Of a stretch of 64,000 nt of DNA, positions 35,355 to 49,127 are shown piece after piece (the first letter of the stretch is position 1; every line of letters begins with the position of its first letter). Position numbers and translations under genes: made by a program. Source of the DNA: DASQZJ01 sp035638775. GTDB taxonomy: Bacteria > Pseudomonadota > Gammaproteobacteria > UBA5335 > SLRW01. Where the stretch lies: contig DASQZJ010000006.1 of assembly GCA_035638775.1 (NCBI GenBank), positions 11,889 to 75,888 on the forward strand. The letters run 5' to 3'. The notes beneath the pieces are model-generated. The model saw only the letters and a list, made by a program, of their open reading frames with translations. It ran no database searches and was not told the origin of the DNA.

Positions 35355-36179
35355 TCAGGATCCCGGCCCGCCCCGCCGCGAGGGTGGCGGGGGCGGCGGA
35401 CCGGCGCCCCCCGCGCCGGAGTGGCCGCCGCGCCGCCCCGGCGGCGGCGGGGGCGGTGCCCCGTAGCTGCCCCCGGGCGGAGGATTGCCGTCGTAGACCT
35501 GGCTGCGGCGGCGCTGCAGGTAGGCGTTGCGCATGAACAGGTACGGATCGATGGATTGCTGCAGCAGGTTGGTCGCGTTGAGCAGTCGCGCGCGGATGTC
35601 GACGATCTGCACCCCGCGCAGCTCGTACTTCTCCGGCTGCTGCTGCCATTGCCACAGCGGATCGACCTCGTAGTCCCCGACCTTCCCCACCGTGTCGCGG
35701 AAGTCCGAGGGGCCGAGGAACGGCAGCACCAGGTAGGGGCCCGGCCCGATCCCCCAGGTGCCCAGCGTCTGGCCGAAGTCCTCGTCGTGCGGGGGCAGGC
35801 CCATCCCGCTGGCCGGATCGAAGAACCCCAGCAGGCCCACCGTGGTATTCACCGCGAGCCGCGCGGTATCGCTGCCGCCCTGCCGGAACTTGGCCTGCAG
35901 CAGGTCGTTCACGATCGTCACCGGCGATTCGAGGTTGCCGAAGAAGTTGCCCACGCCCTTGCGCACCGGTGCCGGCGTGACGCTCTTGTAACCCCTGGCC
36001 AGGGGCGTCATCACCGCCTTGTCCACGGTGTCGTTGAAACGGTAGGTGACCCGGTTCAGCGGCTCCAGCGGATCCGGGTCGCGACCCGCGGAGGTGGTCG
36101 CGCATCCGCACAGCGCCGCGGCCAGGACCAGCGCGGCAGCCGCGCCGCGTAAGGGCAACCGACGGTCATTGGGCGACAT
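35355..36179 (-). CDS. mlaA: Outer-membrane lipid asymmetry lipoprotein
   Basis: This 274-residue protein is the outer-membrane component of the Mla pathway, which takes misplaced phospholipids from the outer leaflet. A lipoprotein signal with LCGC lipobox (Cys25) is followed by DPLEPLNRVTYRFND, NFFGNLESPVTIVNDLL and GPYLVLPFLGPSDFRDTVG, all family hallmarks. The last 60 residues are an unusual Pro/Gly/Arg-rich tail (runs of six prolines). The mlaBCDEF genes are not in the window. Confidence 0.92.
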   Translation of the reverse strand: MSPNDRRLPLRGAAAALVLAAALCGCATTSAGRDPDPLEPLNRVTYRFNDTVDKAVMTPLARGYKSVTPAPVRKGVGNFFGNLESPVTIVNDLLQAKFRQGGSDTARLAVNTTVGLLGFFDPASGMGLPPHDEDFGQTLGTWGIGPGPYLVLPFLGPSDFRDTVGKVGDYEVDPLWQWQQQPEKYELRGVQIVDIRARLLNATNLLQQSIDPYLFMRNAYLQRRRSQVYDGNPPPGGSYGAPPPPPPGRRGGHSGAGGAGPPPPPPSRRGGPGS

Positions 36180-36344
36180 CGATCAATCCTTGCGCCGTTT
36201 CGCTCGTTGGTGGTCGGGACGCCCGAACGTGCCTGGCGCTGGACCGCAAGCCGCCCATGGTAACCGATTTCGCCTGCGGTGCGCCGACGCGCCCGTCCCG
36301 CGGCAGCCGGGCGCGGCAGGGCCCCGACGGCGGCTGTGCGGTTC

Positions 36345-36353
36345 TGTTAGTCT
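36345..36353 (+). promoter_or_regulatory. Extended -10 just before the DUF6231 gene
   Basis: TGTTAGTCT reads as TGn plus TAGTCT (36348-36353), ending 6 nt before the ATG at 36360. It is a near-leaderless geometry like that of rlmM and dusA. Confidence 0.35.
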
Positions 36354-36359
36354 GGATGC

Positions 36360-36854
36360 ATGGACGCGCTCGTTCAGGATCTGCTCTCGCTCGCAGCCCA
36401 GTACCACCCCGGCACCCTGCTTACCGTGGGGCCGGACGCACGCCGCCTGATGCAAGGCTACGCGCCGCCGGAGGAATGCCGCCAGACCCACATGGACGGC
36501 GAGCAGGCGCTGCGCGACCTCACCCTGTCCGACCGCTTCGACTTCGCGCTGGTGGCCGGCGCCCTCGAGCGGCTGCCCGACGAGCGCGCCGCGGTGCTGC
36601 TCTCGCGCCTGCGGGACGTGCACACCCAGCGCTTCGCGGTGCTCTACCCGCGTCCCGGCGAAGCGGCCGACGAACGGCCCTGGCGCCCGAACGACTTCCT
36701 CGCCATGGGCCTGTTCCGGTACGAGGACTACGCGCTCGCGTCGGGCACCTGGACCCTCTACACCTTCGACATCGCCACCTACAAACGTACCCCCGACTGG
36801 CTCAACCCGCGCAACTGGGCCCATCCCGAGCTCTGGGACAAGTACCGCTGGTAG
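36360..36854 (+). CDS. DUF6231 family protein
   Basis: The 164-residue protein resembles the small gammaproteobacterial DUF6231 family. It has a Rossmann-like middle segment FDFALVAGALERLPDERAAVLL and a characteristic C-terminus YTFDIATYKRTPDWLNPRNWAHPELWDKYRW. It looks like a methyltransferase remnant without the SAM loop. No signal or membrane segments are present. No ribosome-binding site is visible. The function is unknown. Confidence 0.8.
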   Translation: MDALVQDLLSLAAQYHPGTLLTVGPDARRLMQGYAPPEECRQTHMDGEQALRDLTLSDRFDFALVAGALERLPDERAAVLLSRLRDVHTQRFAVLYPRPGEAADERPWRPNDFLAMGLFRYEDYALASGTWTLYTFDIATYKRTPDWLNPRNWAHPELWDKYRW

Positions 36855-36876
36855 CCGCCGCCGGCCGCATTATCCG

Positions 36877-36890
36877 AGCGAGCGTTCGCT
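36877..36890. promoter_or_regulatory. Autoregulatory operator candidate for the TetR gene
   Basis: AGCGAGCGTTCGCT has perfect 5-bp arms and lies just 5' of a TTGACA (36896-36901) that serves as a -35, 63 bp before the ATG. The wider 17-mer matches the site upstream of the acyl-CoA dehydrogenase at 13 of 17 positions. Confidence 0.6.
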
Positions 36891-36895
36891 TTTTG

Positions 36896-36901
36896 TTGAC
36901 A
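36896..36901 (+). promoter_or_regulatory. -35 element of the TetR gene
   Basis: TTGACA is a consensus -35. About 16 bp later CATAGG is a weak -10. The transcript would start near 36930 and the operator sits directly upstream of the -35. Confidence 0.5.
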
Positions 36902-36953
36902 CCCGCCCACGGTCCCCATAGGGTGTCGCTCTTTCGAGAACGGCGGAACCCGC

Positions 36954-37682
36954 ATGACCGGATCGGGCGAAGGCCTCACCACGCTGAAGGAATTCCAGGA
37001 CTGGGTCGACCTGTCCCGGCAGGCCATCTGCCGCGAGATCTTCGCACGCAACAGCGAGCGCATCGGGGTCAAGAAGGAAGCCACCGCGGTGCGCAACCTC
37101 TCGCGCATCATCGACGCGACGCTGCGACTGGCCAATGAAAAGGGTTTCCAGGCCATGACCCTGCGCGACCTCAGCGGGGAGACCGGCATGAGCATGGGAG
37201 CCCTGTACACCTACATCGGCAGCAAGGACGAGCTGGTGCGCCTGATCCAGAGCCACGGCCGACTGCTCACCGGGCGGGTGATGCACGACAGCCTGGAGGC
37301 CGTCACCGGGGCCGTGCCCCGTCTCTCCGCGGCGATCCGCGCTCATGTCTACCTCACCGAGGTGCTGCACCCCTGGTTCTACTTCTCGTTCATGGAGTCG
37401 CGCCACCTGGGACGGCGCGAGATCGAGGCGGCGATCCAGGGCGAGCTGGCCAGCGAGAAGATCTTCGCGGACATCCTCGCCGAGGGCCAGCAGGAAGGGC
37501 TGTTCCGGCGGATCGACGTGACCCTGGCGGCGGCCAGCATCAAGGCGCTGATGCAGGACTGGTACCTGAAACGCTGGAAGTACTCCCGCCGCGGCGTCGG
37601 CGCGGAGGCGTTCGCGGCTCATCTGATCGCGTTCGTGCTCGCCTACGTCGGCTTCGCCGCGCCCGCCGACGGGCGCTGCTGA
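36954..37682 (+). CDS. TetR/AcrR family regulator
   Basis: This 242-residue regulator carries about 45 extra residues before the helix-turn-helix, which spans ATLRLANEKGFQAMTLRDLSGETGMSMGALYTYIGSKDELV. The C-terminal ligand domain is aromatic-rich (HPWFYFSFMES). It heads a same-strand set with an SDR (34 bp later) and a long acyl-CoA dehydrogenase. The operator at 36877 and its match upstream of the acyl-CoA dehydrogenase at 27632 suggest it controls both sets. An acyl-CoA ligand is inferred from the context. Confidence 0.88.
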   Translation: MTGSGEGLTTLKEFQDWVDLSRQAICREIFARNSERIGVKKEATAVRNLSRIIDATLRLANEKGFQAMTLRDLSGETGMSMGALYTYIGSKDELVRLIQSHGRLLTGRVMHDSLEAVTGAVPRLSAAIRAHVYLTEVLHPWFYFSFMESRHLGRREIEAAIQGELASEKIFADILAEGQQEGLFRRIDVTLAAASIKALMQDWYLKRWKYSRRGVGAEAFAAHLIAFVLAYVGFAAPADGRC

Positions 37683-37716
37683 CCCATCCCCATCCAACCC
37701 TTTTGCGGAGGACCCG

Positions 37717-38487
37717 ATGACGGACCCCAAGAACCTGTTTTCCCTGGACGGGCGTGTCGCTCTCGTCACCGGCGCGAGCCGCGGCATCGGCGAGGCGATC
37801 GCCCACCTGCTCGCGGCATGGGGAGCCCACGTGGTGGTGAGCAGCCGCCGCCAGGAATCCCTGGAGAGCGTCTGCGCGGCGATCACCGGGGCCGGCGGGA
37901 AGGCCACCCCGATCGCCTGCCACGGCGGCAGGCTGGACCAGATCGACACGCTCTACCAGCGCATCGCGGACGACTTCGGCCGGCTCGACATCCTGGTCAA
38001 CAACGCCGCCACCAACCCCTACTTCGGCCATATCCTGGACACCGACATGGCCGCCTTCGACAAGACCGTCGAGGTCAACATCCGCGGCTATTTCTACCAC
38101 TGCACGAAGGCGGGCCGCCTGATGCGGGATGCCGGCGGCGGCGCGATCCTCAATGTCGCCTCCATCAACGGCGTGCGCCCCGGCCCGGGCCAGGGGGTCT
38201 ATTCGATCACCAAGGCCGCCGTGATCAACATGACCAAGGCGTTCGCCAAGGAGTGCGGCCAGCACGGAATCCGTGTGAACGCGCTGCTGCCCGGGCTGAC
38301 CGACACGAAGTTCGCCTCCGCCCTGACGCAGAACCGGGAGATCCTCGAGCGCATTCTTCCGAGCATTCCCCTGGGTCGGGCCGCCCAGCCTTCGGAGATG
38401 GCCGGCGCGGTGCTCTACCTGGTCTCCGACGCGGCCTCCTACACCACCGGCAACTGCCTCAACGTCGACGGCGGCGCGCTCACCTGA
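37717..38487 (+). CDS. Short-chain dehydrogenase/reductase
   Basis: The 256-residue SDR has TGASRGIGEAI near residue 17, NNAATNP near 93, catalytic Ser in LNVASINGV, YSITK near 162 and a C-terminus YTTGNCLNVDGGALT. SSRR after the second strand favours NADP(H). GCGGAGGA precedes the ATG. It lies between the TetR and acyl-CoA dehydrogenase genes and could oxidise a hydroxyacyl-CoA or an alcohol in the same pathway. Confidence 0.9.
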   Translation: MTDPKNLFSLDGRVALVTGASRGIGEAIAHLLAAWGAHVVVSSRRQESLESVCAAITGAGGKATPIACHGGRLDQIDTLYQRIADDFGRLDILVNNAATNPYFGHILDTDMAAFDKTVEVNIRGYFYHCTKAGRLMRDAGGGAILNVASINGVRPGPGQGVYSITKAAVINMTKAFAKECGQHGIRVNALLPGLTDTKFASALTQNREILERILPSIPLGRAAQPSEMAGAVLYLVSDAASYTTGNCLNVDGGALT

Positions 38488-38523
38488 GCGCCGCCGCGTC
38501 TTTCCCCAGCGAGCGCCCGCGCC

Positions 38524-40323
<1,800 letters not shown>

Positions 40324-40441
40324 CACCTTCCCGGCGGGCGTACGTTTCCCTGATGCATGTCACATGATTTGGTGATAGATTCTTCGTGCGGGGTCCCGGC
40401 CGGATCCCGGGCAGGAAACCACCGAACAGGGAGACGCAGTC

Positions 40442-40831
40442 ATGTCCGAGCTACCCAAGCCGCCACAGAACATCAGCCCCAGGGACTTCTTCGAGAGCTT
40501 CCTGCCGGACGCCATCGAGAACGCGCCGCAGGAGATCCAGGACCAGGCCAGGCAGCGTGCCGGCGAGCTTTCCGCGATCGTCGGCTTCCGGATCCCGGAC
40601 GCGGAAGCGCAGTACTCGCTGCACATCGCCGACGGCGACATGTCGGTCGAGTCGGGCCTGAATGACGCCAACGTCACCCTGGTCATGAACGAGGACGCCT
40701 GGCGCGAGATGCTGGTACAGCGCACCGGGAATCCCACCCAGCTGTTCATGACCGGCCGCCTGCGCATCGAGGGCGACATGAGCCTGGCGATGCGCCTCCA
40801 GAGCATCCTGGCGCCGGCCATCGGCAGCTAG
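40442..40831 (+). CDS. SCP2 sterol-transfer family protein
   Basis: The 129-residue cytosolic protein matches the SCP2 lipid-binding fold: residues 40-125 carry YSLHIADGDMSVESGLNDANVTLVMNEDAWREML and the closing GRLRIEGDMSLAMRLQSIL. SCP2 proteins bind fatty acyl-CoAs or other lipids in a hydrophobic tunnel. GGGAGACGCAGTC precedes the ATG. A strong hairpin terminates it. It sits next to acyl-CoA dehydrogenase genes, consistent with acyl-chain carriage. Confidence 0.85.
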   Translation: MSELPKPPQNISPRDFFESFLPDAIENAPQEIQDQARQRAGELSAIVGFRIPDAEAQYSLHIADGDMSVESGLNDANVTLVMNEDAWREMLVQRTGNPTQLFMTGRLRIEGDMSLAMRLQSILAPAIGS

Positions 40832-40871
40832 CCGGCGGTCCCTCGCCCCCGGGAACCGCGTCAGCAGTCCT

Positions 40872-40899
40872 GCCCCGCGGGCCATAAGGCCCGCGGGGC
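40872..40899 (+). terminator. Terminator after the SCP2 gene
   Basis: GCCCCGCGGGCC (40872-40883) and GGCCCGCGGGGC (40888-40899) form a perfect 12-bp stem with an ATAA loop, followed by GCTTTGCC. It ends the SCP2 transcript before the sahR-metH promoter. Confidence 0.75.
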
Positions 40900-40917
40900 G
40901 CTTTGCCTTCCCGCCCC

Positions 40918-40967
40918 GTATCCGCTATGCTGTATCGCTAAATCTTTTAATCCGGATTGACGGATAC
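40918..40967. promoter_or_regulatory. Operator-promoter region of sahR-metH
   Basis: GTATCCG (40918-40924) recurs inverted as CGGATAC (40961-40967), with an additional ATCCG (40950-40954) making a tighter dyad ATCCG-N6-CGGAT. Candidate -10 sequences TATGCT (40926-40931) and CTAAAT (40938-40943) lie between. The dyad ends 7 bp before the ATG, so repressor binding would block transcription and any ribosome site. Confidence 0.6.
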
Positions 40968-40974
40968 ACAACAC

Positions 40975-41913
40975 ATGTCGTCCCTGGACAATGCCAGTCA
41001 GCTCTGCCGGCTGCTGGGAGACCCCACCCGGTTGCGGCTGATCCGCCTGCTGGAGCTGGAGGAGCTGACCGTGGCCGAGCTCACCGGGATCACGGAGCTG
41101 GCGCAATCGCGGGTGTCCACCCACCTCGGCAAGCTCAGGGACGCGGGGCTCGTGCGGGACCGTCGCGCCGGCACGTCCACCTACTACCGCCTGAACCTGA
41201 ACGGCGGCAACGCGTCGGTGGAGCACTTCTGGGAGCGGCTGCGCCAGGACCTCGACGATCCCACGCTGGAAGACGACAGCCAGCGGCTGCAGACGGTCCT
41301 GGCGGAGCGCCACGGGGATGTCCGGTGGGCGGATTCGGTGGCCGGCCGGATGGACCGGCAGTACTCGCCGGGCCGCACCTGGGAAGCGCTCGCCCGCGCC
41401 CTGATCGGGTTGGTCGAGCTGGGCGACACGCTGGACGTGGCCTCCGGCGACGGCCTGCTCGCGCAGCTGCTGGCGCCGCGGGCCCGCAGCTACGCCTGCG
41501 TGGACCTGAGCCCGCGGGTGGTCGCCGCCGGGCGGCGGCGGCTGCGAACGCAGGACAACGTGACCCTGGGCGTGGCCGACATGCACGCGCTGCCGTTCCC
41601 GGCCGCGTGCTTCGACCAGGTCTTCCTGATGCACGCGCTGACCTACAGCCACGACGCCGGCCGGGTCATCGCGGAAGCCGCCCGGGTGCTCCGTCCCGGC
41701 GGCCGGCTCACGGGCGCGACGCTCAAGGCCCACGCCCACGAGTCGCAGGCCGAGGCCTATGACCACGTCAACCTGGGCTTCGAGCCGGAGGATCTGCGCG
41801 AGCTGCTGGTCGGCGGCGGCTTCGCGGTGGATCTGTGCAGGACGACATCGCGGGAGCGGCGGGCGCCCCACTTCGAGGTGGTGACGTTTCAGGCCCGCCG
41901 CACCCATGCCTGA
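40975..41913 (+). CDS. sahR: ArsR-type regulator fused to a SAM-methyltransferase fold (SahR-like)
   Basis: The 312-residue protein joins an ArsR winged helix (residues 1-75, LLGDPTRLRLIRLLELEELTVAELTG, STHLGKLRDAGLV) to a class I methyltransferase fold with DVASGDGLLAQLL near residue 155 and ADMHALPFPAACFDQVF near 200. This fusion and the position before metH match SahR, which senses S-adenosylhomocysteine and represses SAM-cycle genes. No metal-binding Cys motif is seen. An in-frame TTG at 40957 lies inside the operator, so the ATG at 40975 is used. metH starts 35 bp later. Confidence 0.85.
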   Translation: MSSLDNASQLCRLLGDPTRLRLIRLLELEELTVAELTGITELAQSRVSTHLGKLRDAGLVRDRRAGTSTYYRLNLNGGNASVEHFWERLRQDLDDPTLEDDSQRLQTVLAERHGDVRWADSVAGRMDRQYSPGRTWEALARALIGLVELGDTLDVASGDGLLAQLLAPRARSYACVDLSPRVVAAGRRRLRTQDNVTLGVADMHALPFPAACFDQVFLMHALTYSHDAGRVIAEAARVLRPGGRLTGATLKAHAHESQAEAYDHVNLGFEPEDLRELLVGGGFAVDLCRTTSRERRAPHFEVVTFQARRTHA

Positions 41914-41948
41914 ACCAGACACTCATCAAGACGGAAAATGGATGGTCT

Positions 41949-45680
<3,732 letters not shown>

Positions 45681-45702
45681 CACCGAAGTGACCGCGGAGC
45701 GG

Positions 45703-45742
45703 CCCCGGCTTCCGAGCGCTCTTCCGCGTTCGGGAGCCGGGG
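45703..45742 (+). terminator. Hairpin after metH
   Basis: CCCCGGCTTCCGA (45703-45715) and TCGGGAGCCGGGG (45730-45742) pair at 12 of 13 positions around a 14-nt loop, 22 bp after the metH stop. No T-tract is present. Confidence 0.5.
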
Positions 45743-45835
45743 TATCGTTGCCGGATCCGCACCACAACGCACGTTGTCCCCCTCCCCTTCGTTCCCGATA
45801 ATGCGGCGAACCGCATCGCATCACGGGAGCCTGCC

Positions 45836-47443
45836 ATGCCACAGCAGAAGACCCGCAACCCGCTCGGCTGGGGGTACCTCGAGGACGCGCTCGGCGACGA
45901 GGAGCGCCGCGCGATCGCGGGGGTTCTGGGAAAGGTGTTCCGGCTCGATGACGAGCACTTCCGTCCCTGTCCGCCAGTCGGCGGCGTGCCGCTGCGGCGC
46001 GCCCGGGTCGAGCCGCCACGGGAGATGGCCGGCCTGGTCAGCGGCGACCACGCGGATCGCGTGCTGCACTGCATCGGGCGCAGCTTCCGCGACCTGGCAA
46101 GCCTGCGCTCCGGGCAGGAACTCGCCGCGCCGGACGTCGTCGCCACGCCCGGCAACGCGGAGGAACTCGCGCGGGTGCTGGAGTGGGCCAACCGCGACGG
46201 TCTCGGCGTGATCCCCTTCGGCGGCGGCTCCAGCGTGGTCGGGGGCGTCACCCCGGATCCGGCCATGGACCGCTGCAACGGCTGCGTCAGCCTCGACCTG
46301 CAGGGGCTGTCCCGGGTGCTGGAGATCAGCGAGCGCGACCGCGTCGCGCACGTCGAGGCGGGCATCCTGGGACCGGCACTGGATGCGGCGCTCCGGCCCC
46401 GCGGCCTGACCATGCGCTACTATCCGCAGTCGTACTTCCACAGCAGTGTGGGCGGCTGGATCGCCACCCGGGGCGCGGGGCACTACAGCACCCTGCACGC
46501 CAAGATCGAGGACCAGGTGGAGGCGCTCGGGGTGCTGCTGCCGGACGGCCGCCGGCTGCACACCCGGGCCCTGCCCGCCTCCAGCGTGGGGCCCGATCCC
46601 AACCGGCTCTGGTGCGGCAGCGAGGGGGCGCTCGGCGTGATCACCGACGCGCGCCTTCGGGTCCAGGCGCGGCCGCAGCACAAGGCCACCCGGGGGGTGG
46701 TCTTCCCCGGGTTCGAGTCCGCGCTGGAGGCCGGGCGCGAAATCGTCCAGGCCGGGCTGTGGCCGGCCCAGCTGCGGATCCTCGACCCGGACGAGCACCG
46801 CATGAGCAACGCCCTGAGCGGACAGGCGGTCTCGGGCGCACTGATGATCCTGGGCTTCGAGTCGTCGGCCTTCCGCGTCGACGAGCCGCTGCGCCTCGGG
46901 CTGGATCTGTGTCGCGCCCACGGCGGGCAGCCGCGTGAGCCACGCGGCGATTCCGGCAAGGGCGAAGGGGTCGACAACTGGCGCCGGACATTCTTCCGCC
47001 AGCCCTACGTGCGCGACTTCCTGCTCGATTACGCGGTGATCGCCGACACCTTCGAGACCGCGGTGCCGTGGAGCCGGCTGCCGGACTTCTACCGGCAGGT
47101 GCGCGAGATCACGCGCGCGGCGGTGAATCGCGTCTGCGGCGCGGGCACGGTCACCTGCCGTACGACGCACGCCTATCCCGACGGGGTGTGCCTGTACTTC
47201 TCCTTCAACGGCCAGGGGCGCCACGGCGCCCTCGCCGACCAGTGGTGGGAGATCAAGACCGCCGCCTCCGACGCGGTCATGGCCGGTGGCGGGACGATCA
47301 GCCATCATCACGCCATGGGCCGCGATCACAAGCGCTGGGCGCGGCAGGAGCTGCCGCCGGCATTCCGCGGCGCCATCCGCGCGGCCAAGCGGGAGCTCGA
47401 CCCGGGCGCGATCATGAACCCGGGCCTGTGGTTCGAGGGCTGA
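45836..47443 (+). CDS. FAD-binding oxidase, alkyl-DHAP synthase (AGPS)-like
   Basis: The 535-residue flavoenzyme resembles AGPS, which makes the ether bond of ether lipids by replacing the acyl of acyl-DHAP with a fatty alcohol. FAD loop residues VIPFGGGSSVVGGVTP near 123, QSYFHSSVGGWIATRGAGHYS near 202 and the AGPS-type active-site motifs TCRTTHAYPDG near 440 and GTISHHHAMGRDH near 480 are visible. The usual C-terminal DPGAIMNPG closes it. Bacterial homologues are not always ether-lipid enzymes, so the substrate is uncertain. The next gene is cfa. Confidence 0.82.
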   Translation: MPQQKTRNPLGWGYLEDALGDEERRAIAGVLGKVFRLDDEHFRPCPPVGGVPLRRARVEPPREMAGLVSGDHADRVLHCIGRSFRDLASLRSGQELAAPDVVATPGNAEELARVLEWANRDGLGVIPFGGGSSVVGGVTPDPAMDRCNGCVSLDLQGLSRVLEISERDRVAHVEAGILGPALDAALRPRGLTMRYYPQSYFHSSVGGWIATRGAGHYSTLHAKIEDQVEALGVLLPDGRRLHTRALPASSVGPDPNRLWCGSEGALGVITDARLRVQARPQHKATRGVVFPGFESALEAGREIVQAGLWPAQLRILDPDEHRMSNALSGQAVSGALMILGFESSAFRVDEPLRLGLDLCRAHGGQPREPRGDSGKGEGVDNWRRTFFRQPYVRDFLLDYAVIADTFETAVPWSRLPDFYRQVREITRAAVNRVCGAGTVTCRTTHAYPDGVCLYFSFNGQGRHGALADQWWEIKTAASDAVMAGGGTISHHHAMGRDHKRWARQELPPAFRGAIRAAKRELDPGAIMNPGLWFEG

Positions 47444-47873
47444 CGGAAGCGGAGGAAGCGTCGGACGACGAACTCGCCGACGCCCCGTGCCGGGCGGCAG
47501 AGACGGACCCGGTCCTGCACGATGGCGCCATCCGGTGCGGGGCCGGTAATGGTCTCGCGGAGACGGAAAGGGCCGTGCGAAGCACCGGGCAGGGTCGCCT
47601 CGCGGGGTACGACCGCTGGCTGGCGGGTCGCCGGTTCCGGGCGTGCGCGACGCGCAGCAGGCGCGCCCGGGAGGGTTGCCGCCTCCGCCGGTGCGCTTGA
47701 CCGGTCCGGGGCCGCTCATTAGTGTTTAAGCGGTAACCTGTCCGGCCCGGGGCTGGTGGGCGGAACACCGGCTTTGCCGGCCCTGCTTCCTCCCGGCGGG
47801 TTTTCCCCGCCGCGGGCCCCGGAGAGAGCTGCGCAGCGTGCTCCGGAGGCCGTACCGACAAGGAGGGACCCAG
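47444..47873. other. 430-bp gene-free stretch upstream of cfa
   Basis: I see no supportable gene here on either strand. It contains a short AT-richer patch CATTAGTGTTTAAGCGGTAA (from 47718) that may hold the cfa promoter. A hairpin CGGCGGG/CCCGCCG with a TTTTC loop (47794-47812) lies in the cfa leader. The rest is GC-rich. Confidence 0.5.
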
Positions 47874-49112
47874 ATGTTGCTCAACCAGATCGCACGCCGT
47901 TTCCGTCACGGCTCGCTGCACCTGCACTGGCCCGACGGGACGACCCGGGTCCTCGGCGAAGGCGAGCCGGAGGCCCACATCCGGTTCAACCGCAAGGGGG
48001 CGCTGCGCCGCATCCTGCGCAACCCGTACATGCAGCTGGGCGAGTCCTACATGGACGGGGACTGGGGTCCCGAGGGCGGCGAGCTGCTGCCCGTGTTCGA
48101 GATCCTGCTGCGGAATTTCGGCGCCGATGGCCCGCAGTCACCGTTCGGCCGTGCCCTCAACGCCGTCCGCCGCGCCTGGCGGGAAACCGACTGGGTCTCC
48201 CGCGCCCGCCGCAACGTGAGCCATCACTACGATCTCGACGAGTCCCTGTTCCGGCGCTTTCTCGACGAGGACATGCAGTACTCCTGCGCCTATTTTCCCG
48301 AGTCGAAAATGGGCCTCGACGAGGCCCAGCTGGCCAAGCGCCGGCATATCGGCCGCAAGCTCGTCCCGTCGCCCGGCGCGCGCATCCTGGACATCGGCTG
48401 TGGCTGGGGCGGCATGGCGCTCTTCCTGGCCGAGGAGTACGGCGCACGGGTCACGGGCCTGACGCTTTCCGAGGAGCAGGTTCGGGTGGCACGCCAGCGC
48501 GCACGGGAGCGCGGGCTCGAGGACCGCGTCGCGTTCCGGCTCGAGGATTACCGTGAGCACACGGGGTCCTACGATGCCATCGTCAGCGTGGGGATGTTCG
48601 AGCACGTGGGCCGGCCCCAGTATCCGGCCTTCTTCGACGGCGTGCGCCGGCTGCTCAAGCCGGACGGCGTCGCCCTGCTGCACACCATCGGGCGCACCGG
48701 GCCGCCCAACGTCACCGACCCCTGGATCAATCGCTACATCTTCCCCGGCGGGTACATTCCGGCGCTGTCGGAGGTATCGCCCCACGTCGAACGCTACGGC
48801 CTGGTGCTGTCGGACCTCGAGATCCTGCGGCTGCACTACGCCATGACCCTGCAGCACTGGCACCAGCGCTTCCAGAGGGCCCGCGCCGACATCGCCGAAC
48901 GCATGGGCGAGCGCTTCTGCCGCATGTGGGAGTTCTACCTGCAGGCCTCGGAGGCATCGTTCCGCTGGGGCGAGCTCGTGGTGTTCCAGTTCCAGCTTGC
49001 CCACCGGAACGCCACCGTACCGATCACCCGGGATTACCTCTACGGCACCGACCCGCGGCTGTTGGCCACGGACGAGATCTCGGTGATCAACCCGTCGCAC
49101 AAGGCCGGCTGA
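47874..49112 (+). CDS. cfa: Cyclopropane-fatty-acyl-phospholipid synthase
   Basis: The 412-residue SAM-dependent enzyme adds a methylene bridge across double bonds of membrane phospholipid acyl chains, a common stationary-phase and salt-stress adaptation. Signatures are LGESYMDGDW near residue 56, VSHHYDLDESLFRRFLDEDMQYSCAYF near 115, SAM loop ILDIGCGWGGMALFLAEEYG near 160, and FPGGYIPALSEV near 285. AAGGAGGG precedes the ATG at 47874. An in-frame GTG 36 bp upstream has no such site. Confidence 0.93.
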   Translation: MLLNQIARRFRHGSLHLHWPDGTTRVLGEGEPEAHIRFNRKGALRRILRNPYMQLGESYMDGDWGPEGGELLPVFEILLRNFGADGPQSPFGRALNAVRRAWRETDWVSRARRNVSHHYDLDESLFRRFLDEDMQYSCAYFPESKMGLDEAQLAKRRHIGRKLVPSPGARILDIGCGWGGMALFLAEEYGARVTGLTLSEEQVRVARQRARERGLEDRVAFRLEDYREHTGSYDAIVSVGMFEHVGRPQYPAFFDGVRRLLKPDGVALLHTIGRTGPPNVTDPWINRYIFPGGYIPALSEVSPHVERYGLVLSDLEILRLHYAMTLQHWHQRFQRARADIAERMGERFCRMWEFYLQASEASFRWGELVVFQFQLAHRNATVPITRDYLYGTDPRLLATDEISVINPSHKAG

Positions 49113-49127
49113 GCGACGGCCTCCGGC

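Noticed and set aside
40975..41913. Arsenic or metal-responsive ArsR regulator
   Set aside because: No metal-binding Cys/His motif is present. The methyltransferase fusion and the metH neighbour support SahR.
47412..47978. A 188-codon minus-strand frame in the gap before cfa
   Set aside because: It lacks a ribosome-binding site and its composition is low-complexity. It also overlaps the cfa start region in antisense.
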